Below are positions 28,419 to 35,988 of a stretch of 64,000 nt of DNA, in pieces; the stretch's first letter is position 1; each line of letters starts with the position of its first letter. The stretch is from positions 1-64,000 of the forward strand of contig JALEFZ010000043.1 of NCBI GenBank assembly GCA_022760475.1. The letters run 5' to 3'. The notes under the pieces are model-generated. The model did not search any database and was not told the DNA's origin. It saw only the letters and a list, made by a program, of their open reading frames with translations. The DNA comes from Bacteroidia bacterium. Lineage in GTDB: Bacteria; Bacteroidota; Bacteroidia; J057. A program made the translations under genes and the position numbers.

Positions 28419-28922
28419 TTAAAGTAGGTAAGCAGACATGTCCTCCCCCTGAAGCTCAAATGCAACATGCTGATGATAGGTAGTTGCAAGTTGAAGGCCT
28501 ACAAAATCAGCAGAAACAGGCAACATCCTATGACCCCTGTCTACCAATACTGCCGTTCGAATACTCTTGGGGAAGGCATATAGAAGGATGGAAACAACAT
28601 TCATCATGGTCGTGCCTGTGTACAATACATCATCCACGACTAAAATGGGCCTGTCTTTGATCTCCTCAAGCCCAATGTTTAATTCTATGCCAATACTAGG
28701 CGCTTCGCTATCTCTGTCCAGATGGGCATCCACCTGGGTCAAGTCCAGTGGGCTGATTTCCGAGAGCTGCTCCGCCAGCACATTGGCGAGCTTACCACCA
28801 CGCTCATCTATGCCAATGACCAAAAGCTCTTTTTCCAGGTAGTGGCTTTCATATACCTCATAAGCAATCCGCTTCAGGCGTTGCTGGATAGATGCATTGT
28901 CCAATATTTTTATTTTGTCCAC
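28419..28922 (-). CDS. pyrR: PyrR-like phosphoribosyltransferase
   Basis: A 167-residue type I phosphoribosyltransferase. The PRPP loop VVDDVLYTGTTM (about 95-107) and the PyrR-typical LVDRGHRMLPVSADFVG match the bifunctional pyr regulator/uracil phosphoribosyltransferase family, although the region after Gln63 is less conserved than in Bacillus PyrR. The frame starts with GTG at 28922; there is no nearby ATG. A -7-like TACTTTTG reads on the minus strand at 28988-28981, without a clear -33 box. No pyrimidine genes or attenuator hairpins are next to it, so an enzymatic or other regulatory role is possible. Confidence 0.85.
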   Translation of the reverse strand: MDKIKILDNASIQQRLKRIAYEVYESHYLEKELLVIGIDERGGKLANVLAEQLSEISPLDLTQVDAHLDRDSEAPSIGIELNIGLEEIKDRPILVVDDVLYTGTTMMNVVSILLYAFPKSIRTAVLVDRGHRMLPVSADFVGLQLATTYHQHVAFELQGEDMSAYLL

Positions 28923-29101
28923 GTACCTGTTTAATTTGATTGAATAAATAACAAGAAGGGTTAGGGCTAACTTGCCAAGGCAAAAGTAAGGATTCTTTTT
29001 TACAGAAGGTAAGTAAGGATTTTGATAATTGGATCTCGAATGTTTTTGTTTTGCCTACTGTGTCAGTGATTTTCCCTGCCTTTCCGGAATTTACCGGAAC
29101 T

Positions 29102-30547
29102 ATGAAAAGAGAATTGGCATCTGTTTCCAATCGTAATATTGGCCTTCTTGGCCTGGGAACCTATTTGATATTGGGAATTCTAGCCCTTGTATTCTATAAG
29201 GAAAGAATCGCCTTTTTAGATGCTGCATACTATCTCTTTCACTTGATCAAGGACAGTGCATTTAACATTGAGCACAATCGATGGCCAACAATTTTTACCC
29301 AAGTACTCCCCCTTATTGCTAGAAAACTGAATGCTCCCCTGAATGTGGTTATGATGACCTATTCCCTTGGCTTCATCTTTTATTTTGGACTCATTTTCTG
29401 GCTTCTATTGGTAAAGCTCAAGCAGCCTGCCCTGGCAGCCTGTCTATTGCTCTTTAATGTATTGATGGTTGCTGATACCTTTTACTGGATTCAATCCGAA
29501 TTCCCAACAGGAATAGCCTTTGCAGTGCTATATTTTGGAATCATTAGCCGATACAAGGAGGGGGAGCTTGTCCCCAGGTGGGTATGGATGCTCATGATGC
29601 CGATGTTGTTTACCTCGGTCTTTTTTCACCCTTTAATGGTGTTGGTGATTGGATTTGGAGCTGTCTTTTTTCTCATTAATCATTGGCAGGACAAACGAAT
29701 CAGGGGCCTAATGATAGAAAGCCTCGTTGCCATCCCCATCTTTTATCTCATCAAAAGCAGCTTTTTTACTTCAGCCTATGAAAAGCAAAATATGAGTATG
29801 CTGGGAAATTTTGACAAATATTTCCCCAACTATCTGGCAGTTCCTTCAAACCAGGAATACCTTTCTTATTTGATCCATGACTTTTACTTGTTGATCCCCC
29901 TTTTTATATGGGTTTTGGTTCATTATGGAAGAAAAAAGGAATGGTTAAAATTCAGCCTTGTATTAGTAGGCGTTTTGGGTTATCAGTTGCTGGTTAATGT
30001 TTCCTATGCTGATACTAAGTTCCAGTTCCATCTTGAGAATCAATCTTTACCCGTGAGTTTCTTCCTTTTGTTGGCATGGTGTGTCGACATTTTACCAAGT
30101 CTAAAACCTAGGTTTTCTCTGATCCTCTTGGCAACTACCCTCCTTTTTCAGTGCGGCCACATTGCCCTTCGACATAAAAAGTTTACCCAAAGGCTCAATT
30201 GGGAGAGGGAATTCATGGCAGCAAGCAAGGGTGAGCCTGTTCCGAAATTAATTCTGAAAGAGTCTGAAAGGGAGCGAAAGGAACTCATCATGACCTGGGC
30301 GACCTCCTTTGAGTTTTGGTTGCTTTCTACCGTTGAAACAGGAGAAACCCGCTCACTTATGGTGGAGGATAACATCTACAATATGCGATGGGCCCATGGA
30401 AAGGAAAATACATTTATCACCAAATGGGAGGTTTTTGACTATGACAAACTGCCCGAACGATACTTTAAGTTTAAGGAAACCGGCCCATATGAAGTGCTGG
30501 AGGTATCTACTCCTGATACTAGCCGCCTAGAAAGCTCAGACGAATAG
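29102..30547 (+). CDS. Multispanning membrane protein of unknown function
   Basis: A 481-residue polytopic membrane protein with about ten hydrophobic segments in the first 350 residues and a soluble C-terminal part of about 110 residues rich in charged residues. The ATG at 29102 (MKRELASVSNRNI) is preferred to a TTG 17 codons earlier. The layout resembles small GT-C-type or mannosyltransferase-like proteins, but I see no definite motif. It is transcribed alone, divergent from pyrR. Confidence 0.75.
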   Translation: MKRELASVSNRNIGLLGLGTYLILGILALVFYKERIAFLDAAYYLFHLIKDSAFNIEHNRWPTIFTQVLPLIARKLNAPLNVVMMTYSLGFIFYFGLIFWLLLVKLKQPALAACLLLFNVLMVADTFYWIQSEFPTGIAFAVLYFGIISRYKEGELVPRWVWMLMMPMLFTSVFFHPLMVLVIGFGAVFFLINHWQDKRIRGLMIESLVAIPIFYLIKSSFFTSAYEKQNMSMLGNFDKYFPNYLAVPSNQEYLSYLIHDFYLLIPLFIWVLVHYGRKKEWLKFSLVLVGVLGYQLLVNVSYADTKFQFHLENQSLPVSFFLLLAWCVDILPSLKPRFSLILLATTLLFQCGHIALRHKKFTQRLNWEREFMAASKGEPVPKLILKESERERKELIMTWATSFEFWLLSTVETGETRSLMVEDNIYNMRWAHGKENTFITKWEVFDYDKLPERYFKFKETGPYEVLEVSTPDTSRLESSDE

Positions 30548-30732
30548 AATTCCAACAATCATCCAAATTCAGAAGCCTTCATAAAGTAATCGAGGGTTAA
30601 ATTTTAATTGTAAAGTAAATCGACACTCTTTCCAGATGAGTCATACACGCTTGCTCATTACGGGAAGGGGTGGCTTAAACGTAGCTCTATTCTACCAGTC
30701 AAAAAGACAAACACAGAATAATTCGATATACT

Positions 30733-31053
30733 ATGAAAGTTAAATTGTTTTTTTTGACCCTCGCTTTTGTTGCTTTTGGAAGCACTGCTTTTGCTCAAAC
30801 TGCCACCCGTAAGGCCAATACCAGACAGGCTAAGCAAACTGTTCGTATCAAACAAGGTGTAAAGAGTGGGGAATTGACTCGTTCGGAAGCAACTCACCTG
30901 GGCTTGCAACAATTCCACATTCAAATGGCGAAAAAAGATGCAAAAGCTGATGGAGTGGTAACCAGAAGGGAAAAAGCGAAGATCAACCGCAAGCAAGATC
31001 GTGCAAGCAAAAACATCTACCGCCAGAAACACGACAGACAGGATCGTTATTGA
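30733..31053 (+). CDS. Small secreted basic protein
   Basis: A 106-residue protein with a typical signal peptide (MKVKLFFLTLAFVAFGSTAFAQ) and a mature part of about 84 residues that is strongly basic (many Lys, Arg, Gln) and helical. The segment KKDAKADGVVTRREKAKI looks like a degenerate EF-hand-type loop (DxxxDGxVxxxE). I know similar small proteins from other Bacteroidota, but no function. It has its own strong terminator. Confidence 0.8.
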   Translation: MKVKLFFLTLAFVAFGSTAFAQTATRKANTRQAKQTVRIKQGVKSGELTRSEATHLGLQQFHIQMAKKDAKADGVVTRREKAKINRKQDRASKNIYRQKHDRQDRY

Positions 31054-31095
31054 TCCGCAAAAATACCTTTTTCTTTGTCTATTCAGATTCTATTT

Positions 31096-31137
31096 AAAGG
31101 ACGTTTCCTGGGGAAGCGTCCTTTTGCTATTTTTGCC
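31096..31137 (+). terminator. Strong terminator of the small basic protein gene
   Basis: A 13-bp stem, AAAGGACGTTTCC (31096-31108) with GGAAGCGTCCTTT (31112-31124), one G-U pair and a three-base loop, followed by TTTGCTATTTTT. It ends only a few bases before the ATG of the Rieske gene. Confidence 0.85.
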
Positions 31138-31139
31138 TC

Positions 31140-31478
31140 ATGGCATATGAGTGGCATCCCATACCTGTAACTGTTAAAAAACTCGCCCTTGAAGGCAAGA
31201 TCGCCGAGTTCAAAATCGGTCGAAAAGGCTATTGCCTGATTTGGAGGAATGAAAAATGGAAGGCATTTGATGCCAAGTGTCCACATGCCAATGGCCCCTT
31301 TGCCGATGGCTGGATCGATGAGAACGATTGTGTCATTTGTCCTTGGCATCGATATGCTTTTGATCTGAAAACTGGTCAGGCAGAAAAGGGAGGTTTTTTC
31401 ATTGAGATATATCCCATAAAGGATAAAAAAGGGCAATTGTTCCTTGGCCTAAAAAAGAAAAAAGGCTGGTTTTGGTAA
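31140..31478 (+). CDS. Rieske [2Fe-2S] ferredoxin-like protein
   Basis: A 112-residue soluble Rieske-type protein. Both cluster motifs are intact: C47-P-H49 and C67-P-W-H70 (FDAKCPHANGPFADG; CVICPWHRYAFDL), which bind one [2Fe-2S] cluster by two Cys and two His. No signal peptide or oxygenase domain is present, as for small ferredoxin components (NirD- or BphF-like). Its ATG lies two bases after a strong terminator, so the origin of its mRNA is unclear. Its 3' end overlaps a terminator working on the opposite strand. Confidence 0.9.
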   Translation: MAYEWHPIPVTVKKLALEGKIAEFKIGRKGYCLIWRNEKWKAFDAKCPHANGPFADGWIDENDCVICPWHRYAFDLKTGQAEKGGFFIEIYPIKDKKGQLFLGLKKKKGWFW

Positions 31479-31487
31479 ACCAGCCTT
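31449..31487 (-). terminator. Terminator of the PD40-VWA gene, inside the 3' end of the Rieske gene
   Basis: AAGGCTGGTTT (31462-31472) pairs with AAACCAGCCTT (31477-31487). Read on the minus strand the stem is followed by a long T-rich run (complement of 31451-31463), so it terminates the minus-strand gene. The stem contains the Rieske stop codon. Confidence 0.8.
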
Positions 31488-31511
31488 GATAACTCACGCT
31501 CAATTTTGATC

Positions 31512-33509
31512 TTATTTCCTTACAGCCTTGGCTTCTTTCAGCAAAGCTGTGTCAATGTTGCTCCTGTTGATGTTCGCATAGTTGCCTGCACCCTTTTGTG
31601 CCAGTTCTTCAAGGGCTGCATGCCTGGACTTGGAAAGTACTCCAAAGGAGAAGACTGAAAGTGAAATGTTATTGCTGGCCAGCTTTTCTGCGGTAGAAAA
31701 AAGTGAATAGATTTCGAAGAAACCATCTGTTGCCAGGATAATTCGATTGTTGCCATCCAGGATAAAGTTCTCCTCTGCCAATTTGTATGCCTTCTTAAGG
31801 GCACTTTTGCCTTTTGTCCCTCCCGAACCTCCCAGCCTGTCTATGGACTGAAGGATATAGTCTTTTTGAATGGCTGAAACGCCATCTATTACCACCCTTG
31901 CATCGCTGGCATAGGCAACTACAGATATCCGGTCTTCGGCCCGCATATGGGTCAATAATTTATTCAAAGCTTCTTTCAGAACCGGTAGCCTGTCAGATTT
32001 TCTCATGGAGGCAGATACATCCAAAAGCAGAATGAGGTTATTCCTGGCAATTCCTGAAAAATCATAGGGATCAGGAGCTTTTGGGATTGGGCCCTTCTCC
32101 ACCTTGACATCAATCTCATTCTTGTTTTTAGTGGGAGGCTCCATTTTTGAAAGCGGAGGAAGCGTTTTTACAGGCTCTTTGGATGTCTCTTCTGGCTCCT
32201 GATCTTTCTTGGCTATGATTTTAGGCGGAGTTTCTATTTTCTCTTTCTTTGTAATAGGAGGAGGAGTGTTTGCCGCCTTATTGGTTTTGCTGAGAAGGAA
32301 ATTTGCCTTAATGGTTTGTGAATAGGAAGACTCATTGACCTGAATTCTCCGCCTTTTCTTCTTAAAACCTTCAGCTACTACGATCTCGTCATAGATCCCA
32401 TTTTTATTGGGAATGGTGAAAGTGTATTTCCCATCTGCGCTTGTCTTGAGTTTCTTAACCGGAAACCTGGTTTTGGCATCCAAAACAATGACCTCCGCCT
32501 TGAGGCCTTTCCAATTTGAGCTGTCGCGCACTGTTCCCTTGATGGTATGGGGAATCTTAAGCGCTGATGCAGAAGGCCTGATCCTAACGTCTGCTTCTTT
32601 TAAGTCTGCATAATAAATGTCTCCATTTCGGACGAAATAAGACTCCATACCGTCTGCTGTGAGGATAAACCCGTAATCATCCCCTGCGGTATTAAAAGGC
32701 TTGCCAATGTTTATGACCTCGCCAATTGTTCCGTCTGGTTTAAGGGTTGTTTTAAAAATATCCAGACCTCCATATCCTTTATAGCCATCCGATGCGAAGT
32801 AGATGGTTTTGCCGTCACCAGAAATAAAAACGGATCTGTCATCTCCAATGGTTGAGATTCCCATCCTTTTGCAATAGGACCAACCATATTTGGTTTTTTT
32901 ACTCATATACAGATCCATGTTCCCATCGTAATCCTTCCCCACAGCCACAACCATTGTTTTTTCATCTGGTGAAATGGCCATGCCATCCGTAGCGTGGTAC
33001 TTGTAGTTCATAAAAAACTCCGTAACACCGCCACCCATTCCTATAGGGCTGCCCCATGACTCATTTTTTCTTGAGGCTACGTAATAAGGCCCTCCAGTCT
33101 GCTCCCATAGGCCATTCCAACTTTGAAAGTAAACACGTTTTCCATCAGGAGAAATGTTGGGCTCATCTTCACCCTGCATTGTATTGATGCCATAGGGCAT
33201 ACATTTGGGTAAAGCCCATTTTCCATTTACCTTCCTGCTATACCATATATCACCATCATATACCGAGTCTCCTTTGAACATCATAAAGCTATTGCTCCAG
33301 GGCTGCCCTCCACGGAGAGACATAAAAAAGAGGTACTTCCCATCCGGGGTGATACTCAAGTTTGTCTCCCTGGAAGTGGAATTGAGGGTATATAGTTTTT
33401 TTATTTTGATCCGGTCTTTGTGATCCAGTATAGTAGCCTTCTTTTGTGCATGAAGACCAGTGGAGGATAATATCAGTAGCAGAATAAAGGCTGAAATGAT
33501 TCTTTGCAT
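31512..33509 (-). CDS. Exported PD40 / CarboxypepD_reg / VWA fusion protein
   Basis: A 665-residue exported protein: signal peptide (MQRIISAFILLLILSSTGLHAQ), a PD40-type beta-propeller (about 40-305; repeated S-P-D-G-K and S-G-D-G-K-T-I-Y-F-A-S-D), a carboxypeptidase-regulatory-like beta-sandwich (about 315-410), a Pro/Lys-rich linker (about 415-480) and a C-terminal von Willebrand A domain (about 488-660) with intact MIDAS D497-x-S-x-S (LLDVSASM) and LATDG. PD40 proteins of this phylum usually end in a peptidoglycan-binding OmpA domain; here VWA takes its place. Probably periplasmic or surface-associated, binding a protein ligand. Confidence 0.88.
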   Translation of the reverse strand: MQRIISAFILLLILSSTGLHAQKKATILDHKDRIKIKKLYTLNSTSRETNLSITPDGKYLFFMSLRGGQPWSNSFMMFKGDSVYDGDIWYSRKVNGKWALPKCMPYGINTMQGEDEPNISPDGKRVYFQSWNGLWEQTGGPYYVASRKNESWGSPIGMGGGVTEFFMNYKYHATDGMAISPDEKTMVVAVGKDYDGNMDLYMSKKTKYGWSYCKRMGISTIGDDRSVFISGDGKTIYFASDGYKGYGGLDIFKTTLKPDGTIGEVINIGKPFNTAGDDYGFILTADGMESYFVRNGDIYYADLKEADVRIRPSASALKIPHTIKGTVRDSSNWKGLKAEVIVLDAKTRFPVKKLKTSADGKYTFTIPNKNGIYDEIVVAEGFKKKRRRIQVNESSYSQTIKANFLLSKTNKAANTPPPITKKEKIETPPKIIAKKDQEPEETSKEPVKTLPPLSKMEPPTKNKNEIDVKVEKGPIPKAPDPYDFSGIARNNLILLLDVSASMRKSDRLPVLKEALNKLLTHMRAEDRISVVAYASDARVVIDGVSAIQKDYILQSIDRLGGSGGTKGKSALKKAYKLAEENFILDGNNRIILATDGFFEIYSLFSTAEKLASNNISLSVFSFGVLSKSRHAALEELAQKGAGNYANINRSNIDTALLKEAKAVRK

Positions 33510-33825
33510 GTCTTATTTTTTGCTAACGCAACATTTACTTTGCTCAAGGGAATATTTAGCCCGTCATTTTCCTTGAGTGAAAAAGTAGCCAAAAGATACA
33601 CCTTTATTGTCCTGAAGAAAAAGGTGGGGAGGCATTTTAACTCTTTTTTATAAGTAAATGAAGGGCTTGAGGTTGCGTTTTCTGTCAAGAATCCTGAAAG
33701 GTATTTTTTTGATAATGAAAGATTTCGGCCCTTCATTTTTCTTTCTGCTTTAGAAAGATTTTTCCTCCTTCCACAAACATTTGTCCAGATCCCATACTTT
33801 AAAGCCTACATCAACAAATGCCTTT
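33510..33825. other. Intergenic region between divergent genes
   Basis: 316 bases with no convincing gene. It must hold promoters for the PD40-VWA gene (minus) and for the 140-residue membrane protein (plus). Read on the minus strand, TATCTTTTG near 33597 resembles the -7 box, but no clear -33 box fits. Nothing else stands out. Confidence 0.6.
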
Positions 33826-34248
33826 ATGGACCTCCTTTTCTATGTTCATCTACTTTCTAGCCTAATGATGCTTGGGGTCATATGGTTTGTCCAAATCATC
33901 CACTACCCATTGTTTTTGAATGTACCTGAAGATTCATTTCAGGATTTTGAGCAAAGGCATACAAAACTTGCCGGTCTACTAATCGCTCCGCTGATGCTCA
34001 CGGAGTTAGGGACTGCTATTTGGCTCGTTTTCTCCTACGGATTTGACTTCAATGCCCTTTCGAACCTGATCCTTCTGCTGGGTATCTGGGCAAGCACATT
34101 TTTTATCCAGGTACCTTTGCATGAGGATTTGAATCAGGTTTATTCATTAGAAAAAATAAAAAAGCTAATATCTACCAATTGGATCAGAACTGTTTTTTGG
34201 TCCCTGAGAGCGATAATTTTGGTAATTTGGCTCCATGGATTCCAGTAA
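33826..34248 (+). CDS. Small membrane protein of unknown function
   Basis: A 140-residue protein with four predicted transmembrane helices. The ATG at 33826 (MDLLFYVHLLSSL) is preferred to a TTG 15 codons earlier. Conserved-looking features include VQIIHYPLF after the first helix and a second His-containing segment near RHTKLAGLL and PLHEDL. It overlaps kdsB by 14 bases, so the two are probably coupled, but a link to Kdo synthesis is not otherwise suggested. Confidence 0.8.
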   Translation: MDLLFYVHLLSSLMMLGVIWFVQIIHYPLFLNVPEDSFQDFEQRHTKLAGLLIAPLMLTELGTAIWLVFSYGFDFNALSNLILLLGIWASTFFIQVPLHEDLNQVYSLEKIKKLISTNWIRTVFWSLRAIILVIWLHGFQ

Positions 34249-34987
34249 GACATTGATTGTTATTCCTGCACGTTATGCTTCCAGTCGTTTTCCTGGCAAG
34301 CCCTTGGTAGATATTTTGGGCAAAAGCATGATCAGGAGGGTCTATGAACAATGTAGCCTTTTGCAAGGCTGTGAGGTAATTGTGGCGACAGACGATGCCA
34401 GAATCCAAGAGCATGTTTCAGGGTTCGGAGGGAAGGTAGAAATGACCTCAGGAACTCATCTCAGTGGGACGGATAGGGTAGGAGAAGTTGCAGCTCGATA
34501 TCCTCGATTCAACTATATCATCAATGTACAAGGTGATGAGCCACTGATCGATCCCCAGCAAATTGCTTTGGTTGAGCAGCAGTTGGAGGGAGGGGCTGAG
34601 GTTGCAACCCTTATCAAGCTATTGGAAGATCCCAAAATCCTTCATTCTCCCAATGTCGTAAAGGCAGTTTGGAGCCTGAAAAAGGAAGTGCTTTATTTTT
34701 CAAGGTCTATCATCCCCTATGTTAGAAATTACAATGAATCCCAGAAATATTATCAGCACTTGGGTATTTATGGATTTCAAAGGGAAGTTCTTTTGAAGCT
34801 GGTAGAGCTGCCCACTTCCCTTTTAGAAAAAAGTGAGGGATTGGAACAACTACGTTGGCTTTCAAATGGCTTCCGGATTCGAGCAGAACTGTCGAAATGG
34901 GGCAGTATGGCAGTCGACATCCCAGCTGATTTGGAAAAAATTATAGCTCATTTGAAGAAATTGGAAGATAATGCAGTTGGGAACTGA
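34235..34987 (+). CDS. kdsB: 3-deoxy-manno-octulosonate cytidylyltransferase
   Basis: Activates Kdo as CMP-Kdo for lipopolysaccharide inner-core synthesis. The 250-residue protein has the nucleotide-binding VIPARYASSRFPGKPL at the N-terminus, IVATDDARI, the FNYIINVQGDEPLI metal/substrate motif and YFSRSIIPY followed by the HLGIYGF motif. Full length. Its 14-base overlap with the upstream membrane protein gene suggests coupling; nuoJ follows after 77 bases. Confidence 0.97.
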   Translation: MDSSKTLIVIPARYASSRFPGKPLVDILGKSMIRRVYEQCSLLQGCEVIVATDDARIQEHVSGFGGKVEMTSGTHLSGTDRVGEVAARYPRFNYIINVQGDEPLIDPQQIALVEQQLEGGAEVATLIKLLEDPKILHSPNVVKAVWSLKKEVLYFSRSIIPYVRNYNESQKYYQHLGIYGFQREVLLKLVELPTSLLEKSEGLEQLRWLSNGFRIRAELSKWGSMAVDIPADLEKIIAHLKKLEDNAVGN

Positions 34988-35064
34988 TAATTTTGATGGA
35001 TTAGGGTGATTTTAACAAAATAAATTTCCAATTTTGACCCGGTATCTCTTACCCAATTTCATAT

Positions 35065-35565
35065 ATGATGACTTCTACCATATTATTCTGGATTTTTGCG
35101 ATTTTGGGAATTGCAGGAGGCATTGGGCTGGTATTCAATAGAAACCCTATTTATGCTGCCCTGTCTTTGGTGCTTAATTTCTTCAGCATTGCAGGGCTGT
35201 ACCTTTCTTTGAGTGCAGAATTTTTAGCTGCGATCCAGATTTTGGTTTATGCAGGGGCTATCATGGTACTTTTTCTCTTCGTAATCATGTTGCTAAACCT
35301 TCAGGAAGAACCTGATGTGCAGAAATTTGATGCCAAAAGGGGAGTCGCATTTTTATTGGGTTTGGGTTTTGTGGCAGAAATGATCTTTGTGCTTAAGGAT
35401 TTTGCTCAAAAGGATGTCTCAGGAGAATTTACTTATGGAAAGGTGGAGGCGATTGGAGAACAACTGATGACACAGTACTTGTTTCCATTTGAAATGATTT
35501 CTGTGATATTGATTTCTGCACTCATTGGCGCCATCGTTGTTGCCAGGAAGTACAAGCATACCTGA
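35065..35565 (+). CDS. nuoJ: NADH-quinone oxidoreductase subunit J
   Basis: Membrane subunit of respiratory complex I. The 166-residue protein has five predicted transmembrane helices and the family signature FNRNPIYAALSLVLNFF, then LAAIQILVYAGAIMVLFLFVIML with the pi-bulge helix. It is followed by nuoK after 35 bases and nuoL after another 34. The remaining complex I genes (nuoA-I, M, N) are not in the neighbourhood. Confidence 0.96.
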   Translation: MMTSTILFWIFAILGIAGGIGLVFNRNPIYAALSLVLNFFSIAGLYLSLSAEFLAAIQILVYAGAIMVLFLFVIMLLNLQEEPDVQKFDAKRGVAFLLGLGFVAEMIFVLKDFAQKDVSGEFTYGKVEAIGEQLMTQYLFPFEMISVILISALIGAIVVARKYKHT

Positions 35566-35600
35566 TTTAATTGTAGAGGAACACACGCAAGTATACTATC

Positions 35601-35954
35601 ATGGAGTTTTTAGAACCAAATGCCTATACCTATCTCGCCATTGCCGTGGTCATGTTTGCCCTCGGTGCTGTAGGTGTGATGATTCGCCGCAATGGCATTG
35701 TGGTCTTTATGTGTATTGAGTTGATGCTCAATGCCGTTAACCTCAGCCTGATTGCATTCTCCAAAATGCATGCTGTATCGGGTGCATTTGAGGAAGGAGT
35801 TGGCCCCAATCCTGGCGCCAATGGTTCTATGTTGGTTTTCTTTGTAATGTGTGTCGCCGCAGCAGAAGCTGTGGTAGGTCTATCTATCATCATAGCCCTT
35901 TTCCGAAATAGACTTGACATTGACATCAACAACGTGAATATATTTAAGTGGTAA
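35601..35954 (+). CDS. nuoK: NADH-quinone oxidoreductase subunit K
   Basis: Membrane subunit of complex I related to MrpC. The 117-residue protein has three transmembrane helices. The proton-path glutamates are both visible: in VFMCIELMLNAVNL and in CVAAAEAVVGLSIIIALFRNR. It sits between nuoJ and nuoL in the normal order. Confidence 0.97.
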   Translation: MEFLEPNAYTYLAIAVVMFALGAVGVMIRRNGIVVFMCIELMLNAVNLSLIAFSKMHAVSGAFEEGVGPNPGANGSMLVFFVMCVAAAEAVVGLSIIIALFRNRLDIDINNVNIFKW

Positions 35955-35988
35955 TCGTACCACTTCCATTATCATATAAAGGAACCAC

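Noticed and set aside
28923..29101. PyrR-type attenuator upstream of pyrR
   Set aside because: No mutually exclusive hairpins or PyrR-binding loop could be drawn in the leader.
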